Shown: piece by piece, positions 27,897 to 36,933 of the stretch
How positions within the stretch are numbered: position 1 is the stretch's first letter
Layout of the letters: every line of letters starts with the position of its first letter
NCBI GenBank assembly: GCA_002341165.1
Contig: DDNL01000020.1
Coordinates: forward strand, 1-50,814
Reading direction: 5' to 3'
DNA: 50,814 nt
Source: Shewanellaceae bacterium UBA2521
GTDB taxonomy: Bacteria; Pseudomonadota; Gammaproteobacteria; Enterobacterales; Shewanellaceae
The notes under the pieces: model-generated
Database searches by the model: none
Told to the model about the DNA's origin: nothing
What the model saw: only the letters and a program-made list of their open reading frames with translations
Made by a program: the position numbers and the translations under genes

Positions 27897-28823
27897 ATGA
27901 ATTATTTAATCTTAACCACGGCTCTATGGGCTTTTTCATTTTCCCTTATAGGTGTCTATCTTGCCGGACAAGTTGACCCTTGGTTCTGTATTGCAATGCG
28001 AATTGCTCTATCAAGCTGTTTATTTATCCCATTTCTTATCAAACACAAAACAAAATATAAACTTTTGACCCACCAAAAATTACAACTCATGCTCATTGGT
28101 AGTATTCAGCTGAGTATGATGTATTTTTTTCTTTATCAATCTTTTCAGTTTCTATCCGTACCTGAAGTCGTACTCTTTACCGTTTTCACACCTATTTATA
28201 TTTCCCTCATCGATAATCTTTATGATAAAAAGTTTTCCCGCTTATATTTCATGACCGCGGGTATCGCTGTCATCGGTGCTTATATCATCCGATATACTCA
28301 GCCTCAATCTAACTTTTTACTGGGCTTTTTTATAGTACAAGGCTCTAATGTGACTTTTGCTCTCGGCCAAGTTGCGTACAAGCGCCTTGTCGCAGCACAA
28401 CTAAGACACATACCGCAATCTTATATTTTTGGTTGGTTTTATCTCGGTGCATTTGCCTTATCTCTCGTGTCTCTACTATGCTTTGGTAATTTTGATAAAC
28501 TTCCTCAAACAACAACACATTGGGTCGTTTTAACCTATTTAGGTCTGGTTGCTTCAGGTTTAGGGTTTTTCATGTGGAATAAAGGGGCTACGCTTGTAAA
28601 AGTAGGCCAACTGAGCATCATGAACAACGCTTTAGTGCCCGCAGGTGTTTTGGTCAACCTCTTTTTATGGGGTAAAAACACCGACTATTTGCAGCTATTT
28701 TATGGAACAATTATCATCCTATTTTCACTCTTTGTTAACTATTACTGGGTAGAGCCAAGAGTTACCTCAAAAAATAAAGATGATTCTCAATACAGAAACA
28801 CACAATTATCTACGCCATCATAA
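27897..28823 (+). CDS. DMT-superfamily (EamA-type) transporter
   Basis: 308 aa and almost entirely hydrophobic, with about ten predicted membrane helices in two halves, as in EamA-domain drug/metabolite transporters. Family members move amino acids, carboxylates or amines, usually outward; the sequence does not tell the substrate. AAGGAG lies about 10 bases before the ATG. It follows glpK by 29 bases and precedes folE by 27, so it may share a transcript with either, but a functional link is not evident. Confidence 0.85.
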   Translation: MNYLILTTALWAFSFSLIGVYLAGQVDPWFCIAMRIALSSCLFIPFLIKHKTKYKLLTHQKLQLMLIGSIQLSMMYFFLYQSFQFLSVPEVVLFTVFTPIYISLIDNLYDKKFSRLYFMTAGIAVIGAYIIRYTQPQSNFLLGFFIVQGSNVTFALGQVAYKRLVAAQLRHIPQSYIFGWFYLGAFALSLVSLLCFGNFDKLPQTTTHWVVLTYLGLVASGLGFFMWNKGATLVKVGQLSIMNNALVPAGVLVNLFLWGKNTDYLQLFYGTIIILFSLFVNYYWVEPRVTSKNKDDSQYRNTQLSTPS

Positions 28824-28850
28824 CAATCGAATTTATTAAGGGAATCAACA

Positions 28851-29504
28851 ATGCTATCTAAAGAAGCGATTGCAGTGCAGCAAGCTCTTATACAAGAAGG
28901 TTTAGAGACACCAATGATTCAAAGAAGCGTCAATCCTTCGCAACAACAACATGATACACAAGAAATCATCATGCAACTGATGCACACACTTGGGCTCGAT
29001 CTGCGTGATGATAGTCTCAAAGGCACACCCGCTCGTATTGCAAAAATGTTTACCCATGAAATTTTTGCGGGTTTAAATTATGCTAACTTCCCATCCATCA
29101 CAACCGTCGATAATAAAATGAATGTGGATGATGTGATCAACGTTTCTCAAATACAGGTAACCAGTACCTGTGAACACCACTTCATCACTATTGATGGTTT
29201 TGCTCAAGTTGCATATATTCCTAAGCATAAAATTTTAGGCTTATCAAAAATTAACAGAATCGTGCAGTTCTTTGCTCAGCGCCCTCAAATTCAAGAACGT
29301 TTGACTCAGCAAATTAAAATCGCGATTCAAACCTTAACAGATTCAGCCGATGTAGCCGTCAGAATTAGAGCTACGCATTTCTGCGTAAAAGCTAGAGGTG
29401 TCATGGATACAAGTTCGATGACAACGACTTTGGCTCTCGGTGGTCAGTTTAAAGAAAATAAATCACTGCGTGCAGAATTTGTTCACTCTACCGAGCAAGT
29501 TTAA
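28851..29504 (+). CDS. folE: GTP cyclohydrolase I
   Basis: Converts GTP to 7,8-dihydroneopterin triphosphate, the entry to folate and, in bacteria, also to queuosine precursors. It is 217 aa (E. coli 222). The zinc ligands are Cys107, His110 (TCEHH) and Cys178 (FCVKARG), and the loop GLSKINRIVQFFAQRPQ is intact. The stop is 2 bases before the next gene. Confidence 0.98.
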   Translation: MLSKEAIAVQQALIQEGLETPMIQRSVNPSQQQHDTQEIIMQLMHTLGLDLRDDSLKGTPARIAKMFTHEIFAGLNYANFPSITTVDNKMNVDDVINVSQIQVTSTCEHHFITIDGFAQVAYIPKHKILGLSKINRIVQFFAQRPQIQERLTQQIKIAIQTLTDSADVAVRIRATHFCVKARGVMDTSSMTTTLALGGQFKENKSLRAEFVHSTEQV

Positions 29505-29506
29505 AT

Positions 29507-30532
29507 ATGGAAAAAGATGTGAATTTTAAAGATATTTTTACACGTAGTGGTGCCCAATACTTGGTTTATGATTTGGGTCGACGCGTACAGCCTATAGATA
29601 ACAATCTGTTTCATACCATAGAGCAAGGCCAAGCTGCTTACCCTCATCCAGTACAAGGGCATGCTCATATTGGCTTTATCTTTTGGCATCACATATCTGA
29701 GCCTTTTATGTGCTTTTTTAAGCTACCTCTAGATACCCAAAGCTGTATCAACATGGAAGCTAAATTAGCCATCGTCCAACATATTCATCAGCAATTTAAA
29801 CATGATTTGACTCAAGAACTCAGTCAAGAGCAACAAGAGCAATTAGGACAGCTTCCATTTGTTTTTAAGCCTCCGCAAGATAAGTTGGCATCTTTGCATG
29901 CTCAGATATCCTATCAGCTCAAGCAAGCACCATCTCAATACTACCAAGAAGTGGTCACTTATTTTGAGCATCATGATACACAACAAAAATGGGAAAATTT
30001 GGGCTTACAAGGACTAGCTGATTTTTGTGTACGCATGACGCAACACCATGATGTAAATCAAATCAGTCAAAGCCTCGATAGATTACCCGAAGCGCTCTTT
30101 GAAGCTTTTTGTCATCAGATTGAACATATTCAAATACCCTCTCACCTTGCTCAAGCACTTTGGGAAATTTTACAAAAAACACAAATTAAGTCGATTCAAA
30201 ATGCTTGCCTGCGAGGTCTTTCTAGTGATGTAGCTTATAGTACGCAAGCTGTCACCTACTTACTTAACGACACTGTAGAGCTGGATCACCTGATTATTAT
30301 TGGAGCGCGTCATGAGTATGCTCTAGCGCAGCCCGAATTAAGGCAGCGCTATCTCAATGCTATTGCAGAGCAGGATCCACATGTATTTGAAAAACTCTTT
30401 TGTGAACTGTTGGCATTGCCTTTGCTCAAACACTCGCTTCATCGTGAACTCGCTCAACTCTCACCCAGCTCTTTAGTTGGACGTGCTGTATGCCAGCTCA
30501 ACCAACAATTATTAGAGAGATCAACGGCATGA
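29507..30532 (+). CDS. DUF3549-type protein, function unknown
   Basis: 341 aa, soluble, no signal peptide. I recognise it as a member of the gammaproteobacterial DUF3549 family from its N-terminus (YLVYDLGRRVQPID, then HAHIGFIFWH and CFFKLPLD), its length, and the DUF3301-type gene directly after it. The C-terminal two thirds are helical, with leucine/alanine-rich repeats that could be HEAT-like. It starts 2 bases after folE and overlaps the next gene by 4 bases (ATGA), so it is probably translated with both. No enzymatic motif is visible. Confidence 0.82.
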   Translation: MEKDVNFKDIFTRSGAQYLVYDLGRRVQPIDNNLFHTIEQGQAAYPHPVQGHAHIGFIFWHHISEPFMCFFKLPLDTQSCINMEAKLAIVQHIHQQFKHDLTQELSQEQQEQLGQLPFVFKPPQDKLASLHAQISYQLKQAPSQYYQEVVTYFEHHDTQQKWENLGLQGLADFCVRMTQHHDVNQISQSLDRLPEALFEAFCHQIEHIQIPSHLAQALWEILQKTQIKSIQNACLRGLSSDVAYSTQAVTYLLNDTVELDHLIIIGARHEYALAQPELRQRYLNAIAEQDPHVFEKLFCELLALPLLKHSLHRELAQLSPSSLVGRAVCQLNQQLLERSTA

Positions 30533-30870
30533 GTCAAATTATTGTCATCCTGATCATCTGCAGCATCAGCTGCTGGTTCTTAACCCAAAGAAAAATAGCA
30601 GAATCGGCAAATAAAATTGCTCAGCGTGCCTGTCAGCAACAAAATGTTCAATTCATATCTTGCTACAAATCCAACACTAAATTTTTATTTCGATCATTAG
30701 TCGACAGTGGTTTTTATCATCAGTATCAATTTGAGTTCTCCAGCCGAGGCGAAGATCTTTATCAAGGCCATATGATCTTCAAAGGACTTTACTTTCAAAG
30801 TATTCACTGGCCTGTATTCAACGAGCCGACTTGGGATAAAGCGCCACAAGATAGGTGTAAAGGTCGTTAA
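30529..30870 (+). CDS. DUF3301-type small membrane protein, function unknown
   Basis: 113 aa with one N-terminal membrane helix (about residues 3-20, IIVILIICSISCWFLTQ), then a cytoplasmic or periplasmic domain with the DUF3301-like pattern KIAQRACQQQNVQFI and FEFSSRGEDLYQGHMIFKG. The start at 30529 is chosen because ATGA overlaps the previous stop; the longer reading begins inside the previous gene. In gammaproteobacteria this family is usually next to a DUF3549 gene, and the two may form one membrane-linked unit (inference). Confidence 0.8.
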   Translation: MSQIIVILIICSISCWFLTQRKIAESANKIAQRACQQQNVQFISCYKSNTKFLFRSLVDSGFYHQYQFEFSSRGEDLYQGHMIFKGLYFQSIHWPVFNEPTWDKAPQDRCKGR

Positions 30871-30955
30871 ATCTGCTTTGTCTGTTACACCTTGCTCGCT
30901 CAGCCTTGACGCACAGATCTAGACCCCAAACTTCTCCTTGTTAAACGCTCCATTC

Positions 30956-30983
30956 AAAAAAGCTGCAAAATATCATTTGCAGC
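30956..30983 (-). terminator. Minus-strand intrinsic terminator
   Basis: An 8-bp perfect stem GCTGCAAA/TTTGCAGC (30962-30969 and 30976-30983) with a 6-base loop. Read on the minus strand it is followed by six Ts, so it is oriented to end the syd transcript; on the plus strand the downstream sequence is not T-rich. It lies about 330 bases past the syd stop, beyond the DUF2789 gene. Confidence 0.65.
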
Positions 30984-31039
30984 CTTTGCAGAAGTCTTCT
31001 AAATTTAATACATGATTTCATTTCTTAACTTCTTCATAT

Positions 31040-31315
31040 ATGGAAACATTTCAGCATGACTTACCTAACTTATTTGATCAGTTAGGTCTAGATAGTTCAC
31101 CTGATGCCATCGATCAATTCGCGCAAGATAATAAGCTCAAAAAAGATCAAAAGATAACGGATGCTTCCTGCTGGAACGCAGCTCAAATTCGCTTTTTAGA
31201 AAAAGAGCTCGAGCAAGATTCAGAGTGGTGTATCGCTATCGATCAACTTGCTGAGTTGATGTATGAGCCAGTTAAAGATTCTTTTTTCTGTAAAATCATG
31301 AAGCTTTTTCGCTAA
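31040..31315 (+). CDS. DUF2789-type small protein, function unknown
   Basis: 91 aa, acidic, no signal peptide. The pattern DLPNLFDQLGL...AIDQFAQ...ITDASCWNAAQIRFLEKELEQDSEW matches the DUF2789 family (small gammaproteobacterial proteins). No Shine-Dalgarno is evident before the ATG, so expression may be low. Its stop codon overlaps the stop of the convergent syd gene by 3 bases. Confidence 0.78.
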   Translation: METFQHDLPNLFDQLGLDSSPDAIDQFAQDNKLKKDQKITDASCWNAAQIRFLEKELEQDSEWCIAIDQLAELMYEPVKDSFFCKIMKLFR

Positions 31316-31950
31316 CGTTTCAATGCATGCATCAACCTTTGCCAAAGCGTCATCTCCGCACTATTGTGCGTGATATCGATAGACTCTGGTCCCTTCACTG
31401 GCGCCACAACAGGTTGAATTGTTCTTAAGAGCTCACTCAGTGATTGAGCGACTTTTTTGTGTTCTGCTTTCCCGACACGCTCTAAATACACTGCAGTATC
31501 ATCTGGACGCATCACTAAAATGGTTTCATCTTCATCCATGACCGCCAAAAAGAAACTTTCTCTTTGTTTTAAGTTTCTTTTCATTAATACATGCCCAATC
31601 AAATTCTCTTGTAAAGCCGAAAAGTCTTCTTGATCCCAACATTGTAGTAACTCTCCACAACCAAAATCAGCATTAAAGTACATAGGTGCTGCAAATTGAT
31701 AGGTGTAAAAAGATTCAAGATCTTGAGGGATAGAGGTCTCTAAAGCCTCTGCAAGCTGCAGAAAATTATCTTCATGATGACGTAAGATAGGCTTCCAATG
31801 TGTGATACCTTGCTGAACTTGACCCACGATACAAGGAGAAGTTTGCTCTGCTGTGCCACAGTAATAACGAGGTAACTCACCTAAAGCTTGCTGAAAAACC
31901 TCCTGATATCGTAAGGTAAACTGGTGAAGTGCTTGATTGATCTCTGACAT
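31312..31950 (-). CDS. syd: SecY-interacting protein Syd
   Basis: Peripheral protein known in E. coli to bind SecY and to affect translocons with abnormal SecY-SecE interaction. It is 212 aa (E. coli 181). Aligned landmarks: FTLRYQEVFQ at the N-terminus, SPCIVG, FYTYQFAAPM, LLQCW-EDF-LQENLIGHVLMKR, and LSELLRTIQPV. About 30 residues follow that point and have no counterpart in E. coli (VAPVKGPESIDITHNS onward). AAGGAG precedes the ATG. It is divergent from queF, with a 57-base gap, as in E. coli where syd and queF are also neighbours. Confidence 0.9.
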   Translation of the reverse strand: MSEINQALHQFTLRYQEVFQQALGELPRYYCGTAEQTSPCIVGQVQQGITHWKPILRHHEDNFLQLAEALETSIPQDLESFYTYQFAAPMYFNADFGCGELLQCWDQEDFSALQENLIGHVLMKRNLKQRESFFLAVMDEDETILVMRPDDTAVYLERVGKAEHKKVAQSLSELLRTIQPVVAPVKGPESIDITHNSAEMTLWQRLMHALKR

Positions 31951-32007
31951 AATGCTCCTTTATGATATAGTCATCAATTCATTTTATTTTGCCATGAAGT
32001 CACTCAA

Positions 32008-32862
32008 ATGACACTTAAAAAAACAAACTATAATCCTCAAGAGCTCGCTCACCTGCCTTTGGGGCAAGCTGTAACCTATAACACCCAACACGATCCATCT
32101 CTGTTACAGGTTGTACCTCGCGCTTTAAACAGAGCCAAAATTGAGCTGCAAGACAGCTTACCCTTTGAAGGAGAAGATATATGGACTGGTTTTGAGCTAA
32201 GCTGGTTAAACTTCAAAGGCAAACCACAAGTAGCTATTGCTGAGTTTAGGTTCTCATGCACGACAGCATGCATTATCGAGTCTAAATCATTCAAGCTCTA
32301 TTTAAACAGTTTGAATCAAACTCGGTTTGCTTCCATAGAAGCTGTACACACAACCTTGGTTCATGATCTCAGTACTTGCACTGATTCTCAGGTACAAGTT
32401 GACTTGATTACACCCGATCGCTTTGCACATCAACATATCATTGAATTACAAGGCACAACCATAGATGATCTCGATATTGAAATACATGATTATCAGTTCA
32501 ACCCTGAACTTCTGATACATCCAGACAGTACATCAGCTCCTGTAAGCGAAACCTTAATATCACACTTACTCAAATCCAATTGCCTCATCACACAACAACC
32601 TGATTGGGCAACCATTCAAATTCGCTATACAGGTCAACCTATTGATCATGAAAAATTATTGCGCTACCTCATCTCTTTCCGTGAGCATAATGAGTTTCAT
32701 GAACAATGCGTAGAACGTATTTTTATGGATTTAATGCGCTACTGCAAATGTAAGCAACTCACAGTGTATGCGCGCTACACACGCAGAGGAGGATTAGATA
32801 TCAACCCATTTCGCAGTAACTTTGAACCAATGCCGCCTCGCCATAGATTAGCGAGACAATAG
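32008..32862 (+). CDS. queF: NADPH-dependent preQ0 reductase (7-cyano-7-deazaguanine reductase)
   Basis: Reduces preQ0 to preQ1 for queuosine in tRNA. It is 284 aa, the long two-module form found in gammaproteobacteria (E. coli 282). The NADPH-binding QueF motif ESKSFK is at 91-96, the catalytic cysteine is Cys192 (SNCLITQQPDW) and the catalytic acid Asp199. It belongs to the same tunnelling-fold family as FolE, three genes upstream on this strand. No clear ribosome-binding site is seen before the ATG. Confidence 0.97.
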   Translation: MTLKKTNYNPQELAHLPLGQAVTYNTQHDPSLLQVVPRALNRAKIELQDSLPFEGEDIWTGFELSWLNFKGKPQVAIAEFRFSCTTACIIESKSFKLYLNSLNQTRFASIEAVHTTLVHDLSTCTDSQVQVDLITPDRFAHQHIIELQGTTIDDLDIEIHDYQFNPELLIHPDSTSAPVSETLISHLLKSNCLITQQPDWATIQIRYTGQPIDHEKLLRYLISFREHNEFHEQCVERIFMDLMRYCKCKQLTVYARYTRRGGLDINPFRSNFEPMPPRHRLARQ

Positions 32863-32897
32863 TTTAATACTTTACATTTCAAATGAGGATACACTAC

Positions 32898-33914
32898 ATG
32901 ATGTCTAAATGGATTTACACTCTCTTTCTTCTCATGCTCAGCTGTACAGCTTACAGCGAGCCAAATTTTATTCCATTATCCGATTGTGAAAGCGTGTTGT
33001 CTATTCCAAACAACACGCGCCAATCCTACCGCTTGACTCAACACATCAATTGCCAAGGCTATACGCTTGAAAAGCCCCTTATCTTTTCTGGCCACATAGA
33101 TGGACAAAACTTTACTATTGCTCATCTCACTATACGTTCTCACCAGCAAAATGTAGGCTTGTTTTCACTGCTCAATAAAGCTCATATTCATAATCTAAAA
33201 CTCTCTCAATTTCATGTTGAGTTTGATACCTCTGATCGTCAAGGTGCCCAACAAGGTCACTTTATAGGTCTGCTTGCTGGCTCAAGTTATTTAAGTCAAT
33301 TAGAGCATATTGAAGTCTCTCACAGTCATATTAAAAAGCCAATTCACACTCAAGAGCAAATCAGTACAGAACTGATTGCCCCTCTGATCGGTTTATTTTA
33401 TGCCAGCTCTGCGAAAGACATATCGAGTATAAATAATCTCATTGAGACCCACTCCAGTACCGTCAACGCAGGAGGGCTCTTTGCTGAAGTGTATGAAAGC
33501 CCGAACCTCTCAGACTTCACCGTAGAAGAATTTAAGTTACAGCTTGAACAAGATCCATCGTTGACAGCTTTACATACTTTAACCTTAGGTGGTGTCGCAG
33601 CACGTATCGAGTCTTCTCAGGTTCAAGATGTCACAATCCGTAACACTGAGCTTAAAACCTATTCTAGGCAAGGACGGCAAGGTCTACTTTTTGGTGATGT
33701 GGACAGTACCTGGATTCGAGATGTCCTGATTACCGATACGCAGCTTGAACCTAGCCCAACCGAACAAGGCGTGATAGGTCATATGAGTTGCTATGATGCC
33801 ATAGGAAGTCAATGCGCTCTAGAACATATCGCCGTCGATAACCTACATGGACTAGACTGGTTCCAACATAGTGAATGGATAGAAACCAAAAAGCTAGTTG
33901 AGCTTTTACCCTAA
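32898..33914 (+). CDS. Exported beta-helix / GLUG-like repeat protein, function unknown
   Basis: 338 aa. The N-terminus (MMSKWIYTLFLLMLSCTAYSEP) is a signal peptide, cut probably after AYS; a cysteine in LMLSC is a weak lipobox, so a lipoprotein is possible. The rest has short repeats typical of right-handed beta-helix surface proteins: FSGHIDGQNFTIAHLTI, NVGLFSLLNKAHIHNLKLS, GHFIGLLAGSSYLSQLEHIEV, QVQDVTIRNTELKT, GLLFGDVDSTWIRDVLITDT. The ATG at 32898 has GAGGA 8 bases upstream, better than the in-frame ATG at 32883. It is 35 bases after queF. No enzyme motif is recognised. Confidence 0.72.
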   Translation: MMSKWIYTLFLLMLSCTAYSEPNFIPLSDCESVLSIPNNTRQSYRLTQHINCQGYTLEKPLIFSGHIDGQNFTIAHLTIRSHQQNVGLFSLLNKAHIHNLKLSQFHVEFDTSDRQGAQQGHFIGLLAGSSYLSQLEHIEVSHSHIKKPIHTQEQISTELIAPLIGLFYASSAKDISSINNLIETHSSTVNAGGLFAEVYESPNLSDFTVEEFKLQLEQDPSLTALHTLTLGGVAARIESSQVQDVTIRNTELKTYSRQGRQGLLFGDVDSTWIRDVLITDTQLEPSPTEQGVIGHMSCYDAIGSQCALEHIAVDNLHGLDWFQHSEWIETKKLVELLP

Positions 33915-33919
33915 ATTAA

Positions 33920-33963
33920 ACACTGCATGAGCATTAAGTCTTGACCTTGCGCTCATGCAGTGT
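33920..33963 (-). terminator. Long inverted repeat ending gcvP (convergent with the beta-helix gene)
   Basis: A 13-bp perfect stem (ACACTGCATGAGC/GCTCATGCAGTGT) around an 18-base loop. On the minus strand it is followed by TTTAATTTAG, so it suits gcvP; it may also hinder transcripts from the plus strand. Confidence 0.7.
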
Positions 33964-33974
33964 GCATATAAAAA

Positions 33975-36860
33975 TTAAGAATCAGATGACTCATCTATAA
34001 TACAGTGACAACATAAGCGTCTATCGCCGTAAGCATCGTCCAATCGATTTACACTAGGCCAAATCTTATGACGTTTCACTCGCTCACTTGGAAATGCACC
34101 TTGTTCACGGCTATAGGAGCGTTCATCAAAATCTGAAGCAACTAAATCGGCCATCGTATGTGGTGCAAAAACCAAAGGGTTGTTATCTTGCGGAAGCACA
34201 CCTTCTTCTATCTGCTTGATTTCTTGACGAATCGCTATCATGGCATCAATGAAGTCATCGATCTCTTGTTTTGATTCCGATTCGGTTGGCTCTACCATCA
34301 GCGTACCGGCAACAGGAAAGCTCATAGTCGGAGCATGAAAACCATAATCAATAAGACGTTTTGCTACATCAAGCTCGGTGATACCTGCACTCTCTTTAAA
34401 AGGGCGTAGATCGATAATACCTTCATGTGCAACATAGCCTGACTCACCCTTATATAAAATAGGATAATGAGGGGCCAAACGCTTACATATATAATTAGCG
34501 TTTAAAATAGCCACCTGAGTCGATTGAAGCACTCCTTCTTGCCCCAGTAAAGCAAGATACATCCAAGAAATAGGCAAGATACCCGCACTTCCCCAAGGCG
34601 CAGCACTGACCGAGAACAAAGGCGCTCGATCATCTATCTTGACTCTGTCATGAGTCGGCAAAAATGGCACTAAATGTTGCTTTACACCAATAGGTCCAAC
34701 ACCTGGGCCGCCTCCTCCATGCGGAATTGCAAAGGTTTTATGCAAATTCAGGTGGGACACGTCAGCACCTATAAATGCCGGCGATGTTAAGCCAACCTGA
34801 GCATTCATGTTAGCACCATCGAGATAAACCTGACCACCAGCATCATGTATCATTTGACACAGACGCACAATTTGCTCTTCGAAGACACCATGCGTTGAAG
34901 GATAAGTGATCATCAAACAAGCCAGATTTTGCTGATGCTGCGCCACTTTATCTTCTAAGTCATGTAAGTCAATATTGCCTTGCGTATCACATGCTACAGT
35001 CGCTACCTTCATCCCTACCATAGTTGCTGACGCTGGGTTAGTACCGTGCGCTGATTGAGGAATGAGGCATACGTCACGCTGCGCTTGACCTATGCTTGCT
35101 AGATAATGCTTAATCGCTAACAGCCCAGCATATTCACCTTGAGCACCAGAGTTAGGCTGTAAAGAGACCTGATCAAATCCTGTAATCTGACATAACCAAT
35201 TCGATAATTGCTCAATCAGTTCTTGATAACCTTGAGCTTGCTCTAAAGGGCAAAATGGATGCATGTGAGCAAATTCGGGCCAACTAATAGGAAGCATTTG
35301 CGCCGTGGCATTGAGCTTCATCGTACAAGAGCCAAGAGGGATCATCGCCTGATCAAGGGCTAAATCTTTTTTCTCTAGATACTTAATGTAACGCAACATT
35401 TGCGTTTCGCTTTGATGCTTTTGAAAGGTGGGATGTTGCAGCACTGCGTCTGTTCTCAACCAAGATGCAGGAATAGATGCAAACTCCTTGAGCTGATCTT
35501 TTAAAACTGCTGTATCAAGACCATGATCCACTCCTAAAATCACAGACCACAATTGTTCAACTTCTGCTTCATCTGATAGCTCATCCAAGCTTAAACCTAA
35601 AGTAGCATGATCATCTTGGCGCAAATTAATTGAAGCTGAATCAGCTCTTTTCAATACCGCTGGTATATCTTGCACTTTAAAAGTTAAAGTATCAAACCAA
35701 TACTGATTCATGAGCTCAATACCCTTCTCTTTTAATCCCAGTGCGAGCAAATCAGTACAAGCATGAATGCGCTTTGCAATATTTTTTAAGCCTTGCTCTC
35801 CATGATATACAGCATAGAAAGAAGCTAAATTTGCCAATAAAACCTGAGCCGTACAAATGTTAGAACTGGCTTTCTCTCTTCTAATATGTTGCTCTCGAGT
35901 TTGCATCGCCATGCGTAATGCAGGTTGATCGCGACCATCTTTGGAGACACCTATAATACGTCCAGGCATAGATCGTTTGAACGCCATGCGCGCAGCAAAA
36001 AATGCCGCATGAGGTCCGCCATATCCCATAGGAACACCAAATCTCTGACTGGATCCAAAAGCAATATCAGCACCCAGTTCACCTGGTGAGCGCAGTAACA
36101 TCAAAGCCATCCAATCACAAGCCACAGCAACAATAGTATGGTGCTGCTTCACACTTTCAATCAGCGCTTGTAAATCTATCAATTCACCATGGTGATTACT
36201 TTGCTGAAATAAAGCACCAAAGCATATGCTCTTTTCTGCTTGCTCTTTTGGAGCAATAATCAGCTCTATCCCTAAATGTTCTGCTCGCGTTTTGACCACA
36301 GCTTGTACTTGAGAAAACACATCATCAGCCATGAAAAAGCACTGATTACTTTTATCTTTACGCATACGATAAGCAAGCATCATAGCTTCTGCAGCGGCAT
36401 GCGCTTCATCAAGCAAGGATGCGCATGCTAAGTCCAGTCCGGTTAAGTCCATGGTCACTTGCTGAAAATTTAGTAAAGCTTCCATTCTACCTTGTGCTAT
36501 TTCAGCTTGGTAAGGCGTATAAGCTGTATACCAAGCTGGATTTTCTAACACATTTCTTGCAATGACATGAGGAAGTTTTGTAGCATAATATCCAGCTCCA
36601 ATTAAGTTACGGTAGCATTTGTTTTTCTTAGCTATCATAGCTAAACGCGCTAGAGCCTGTTCTTCATTCAAAGCGGATGGTAAGTTCAAAGGTTCTTGCA
36701 AGGAAATGGTCTGAGGTAAAATGCGCTGCATTAATTGATGCAGAGAAGCGCCCTCTAAAGTATCTAACATCGACTCTTGCTCAGATAAGCTTGCACCTAT
36801 ATGGCGGTATAAAAATTCATTTTGTGCCTGAGCCAAAACAGGAGCTTTTTTTTTATTCAT
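33975..36860 (-). CDS. gcvP: Glycine dehydrogenase (decarboxylating), P-protein
   Basis: PLP enzyme that decarboxylates glycine and loads the aminomethyl group on GcvH lipoate. It is a single chain of 961 aa (E. coli 957) with both halves fused. The PLP lysine is in HLNLHKTFAIPHGGGGPG, and the C-terminal YGFHAPTMSFPVAGTLMVEPTESE is intact. Two starts are possible: 36884, with GAGAG 7 bases upstream, and 36860, which better matches the family N-terminus and is given here. A small hairpin (GCTCTC/GAGAGC) in the 73-base gap to gcvH lies just before the first of them. Confidence 0.97.
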   Translation of the reverse strand: MNKKKAPVLAQAQNEFLYRHIGASLSEQESMLDTLEGASLHQLMQRILPQTISLQEPLNLPSALNEEQALARLAMIAKKNKCYRNLIGAGYYATKLPHVIARNVLENPAWYTAYTPYQAEIAQGRMEALLNFQQVTMDLTGLDLACASLLDEAHAAAEAMMLAYRMRKDKSNQCFFMADDVFSQVQAVVKTRAEHLGIELIIAPKEQAEKSICFGALFQQSNHHGELIDLQALIESVKQHHTIVAVACDWMALMLLRSPGELGADIAFGSSQRFGVPMGYGGPHAAFFAARMAFKRSMPGRIIGVSKDGRDQPALRMAMQTREQHIRREKASSNICTAQVLLANLASFYAVYHGEQGLKNIAKRIHACTDLLALGLKEKGIELMNQYWFDTLTFKVQDIPAVLKRADSASINLRQDDHATLGLSLDELSDEAEVEQLWSVILGVDHGLDTAVLKDQLKEFASIPASWLRTDAVLQHPTFQKHQSETQMLRYIKYLEKKDLALDQAMIPLGSCTMKLNATAQMLPISWPEFAHMHPFCPLEQAQGYQELIEQLSNWLCQITGFDQVSLQPNSGAQGEYAGLLAIKHYLASIGQAQRDVCLIPQSAHGTNPASATMVGMKVATVACDTQGNIDLHDLEDKVAQHQQNLACLMITYPSTHGVFEEQIVRLCQMIHDAGGQVYLDGANMNAQVGLTSPAFIGADVSHLNLHKTFAIPHGGGGPGVGPIGVKQHLVPFLPTHDRVKIDDRAPLFSVSAAPWGSAGILPISWMYLALLGQEGVLQSTQVAILNANYICKRLAPHYPILYKGESGYVAHEGIIDLRPFKESAGITELDVAKRLIDYGFHAPTMSFPVAGTLMVEPTESESKQEIDDFIDAMIAIRQEIKQIEEGVLPQDNNPLVFAPHTMADLVASDFDERSYSREQGAFPSERVKRHKIWPSVNRLDDAYGDRRLCCHCIIDESSDS

Positions 36861-36933
36861 GAAAAATCCATTTATGTGAAACATTGTGACGCTCTCTTGA
36901 AAGGAGAGCATCTAAATTAATATAACAAAGTGA

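Noticed and set aside
36861..36911. Longer GcvP reading from 36911
   Set aside because: The most upstream start lies in a hairpin and adds residues with no family match; 36884 remains a possible alternative and is noted in the gcvP entry.
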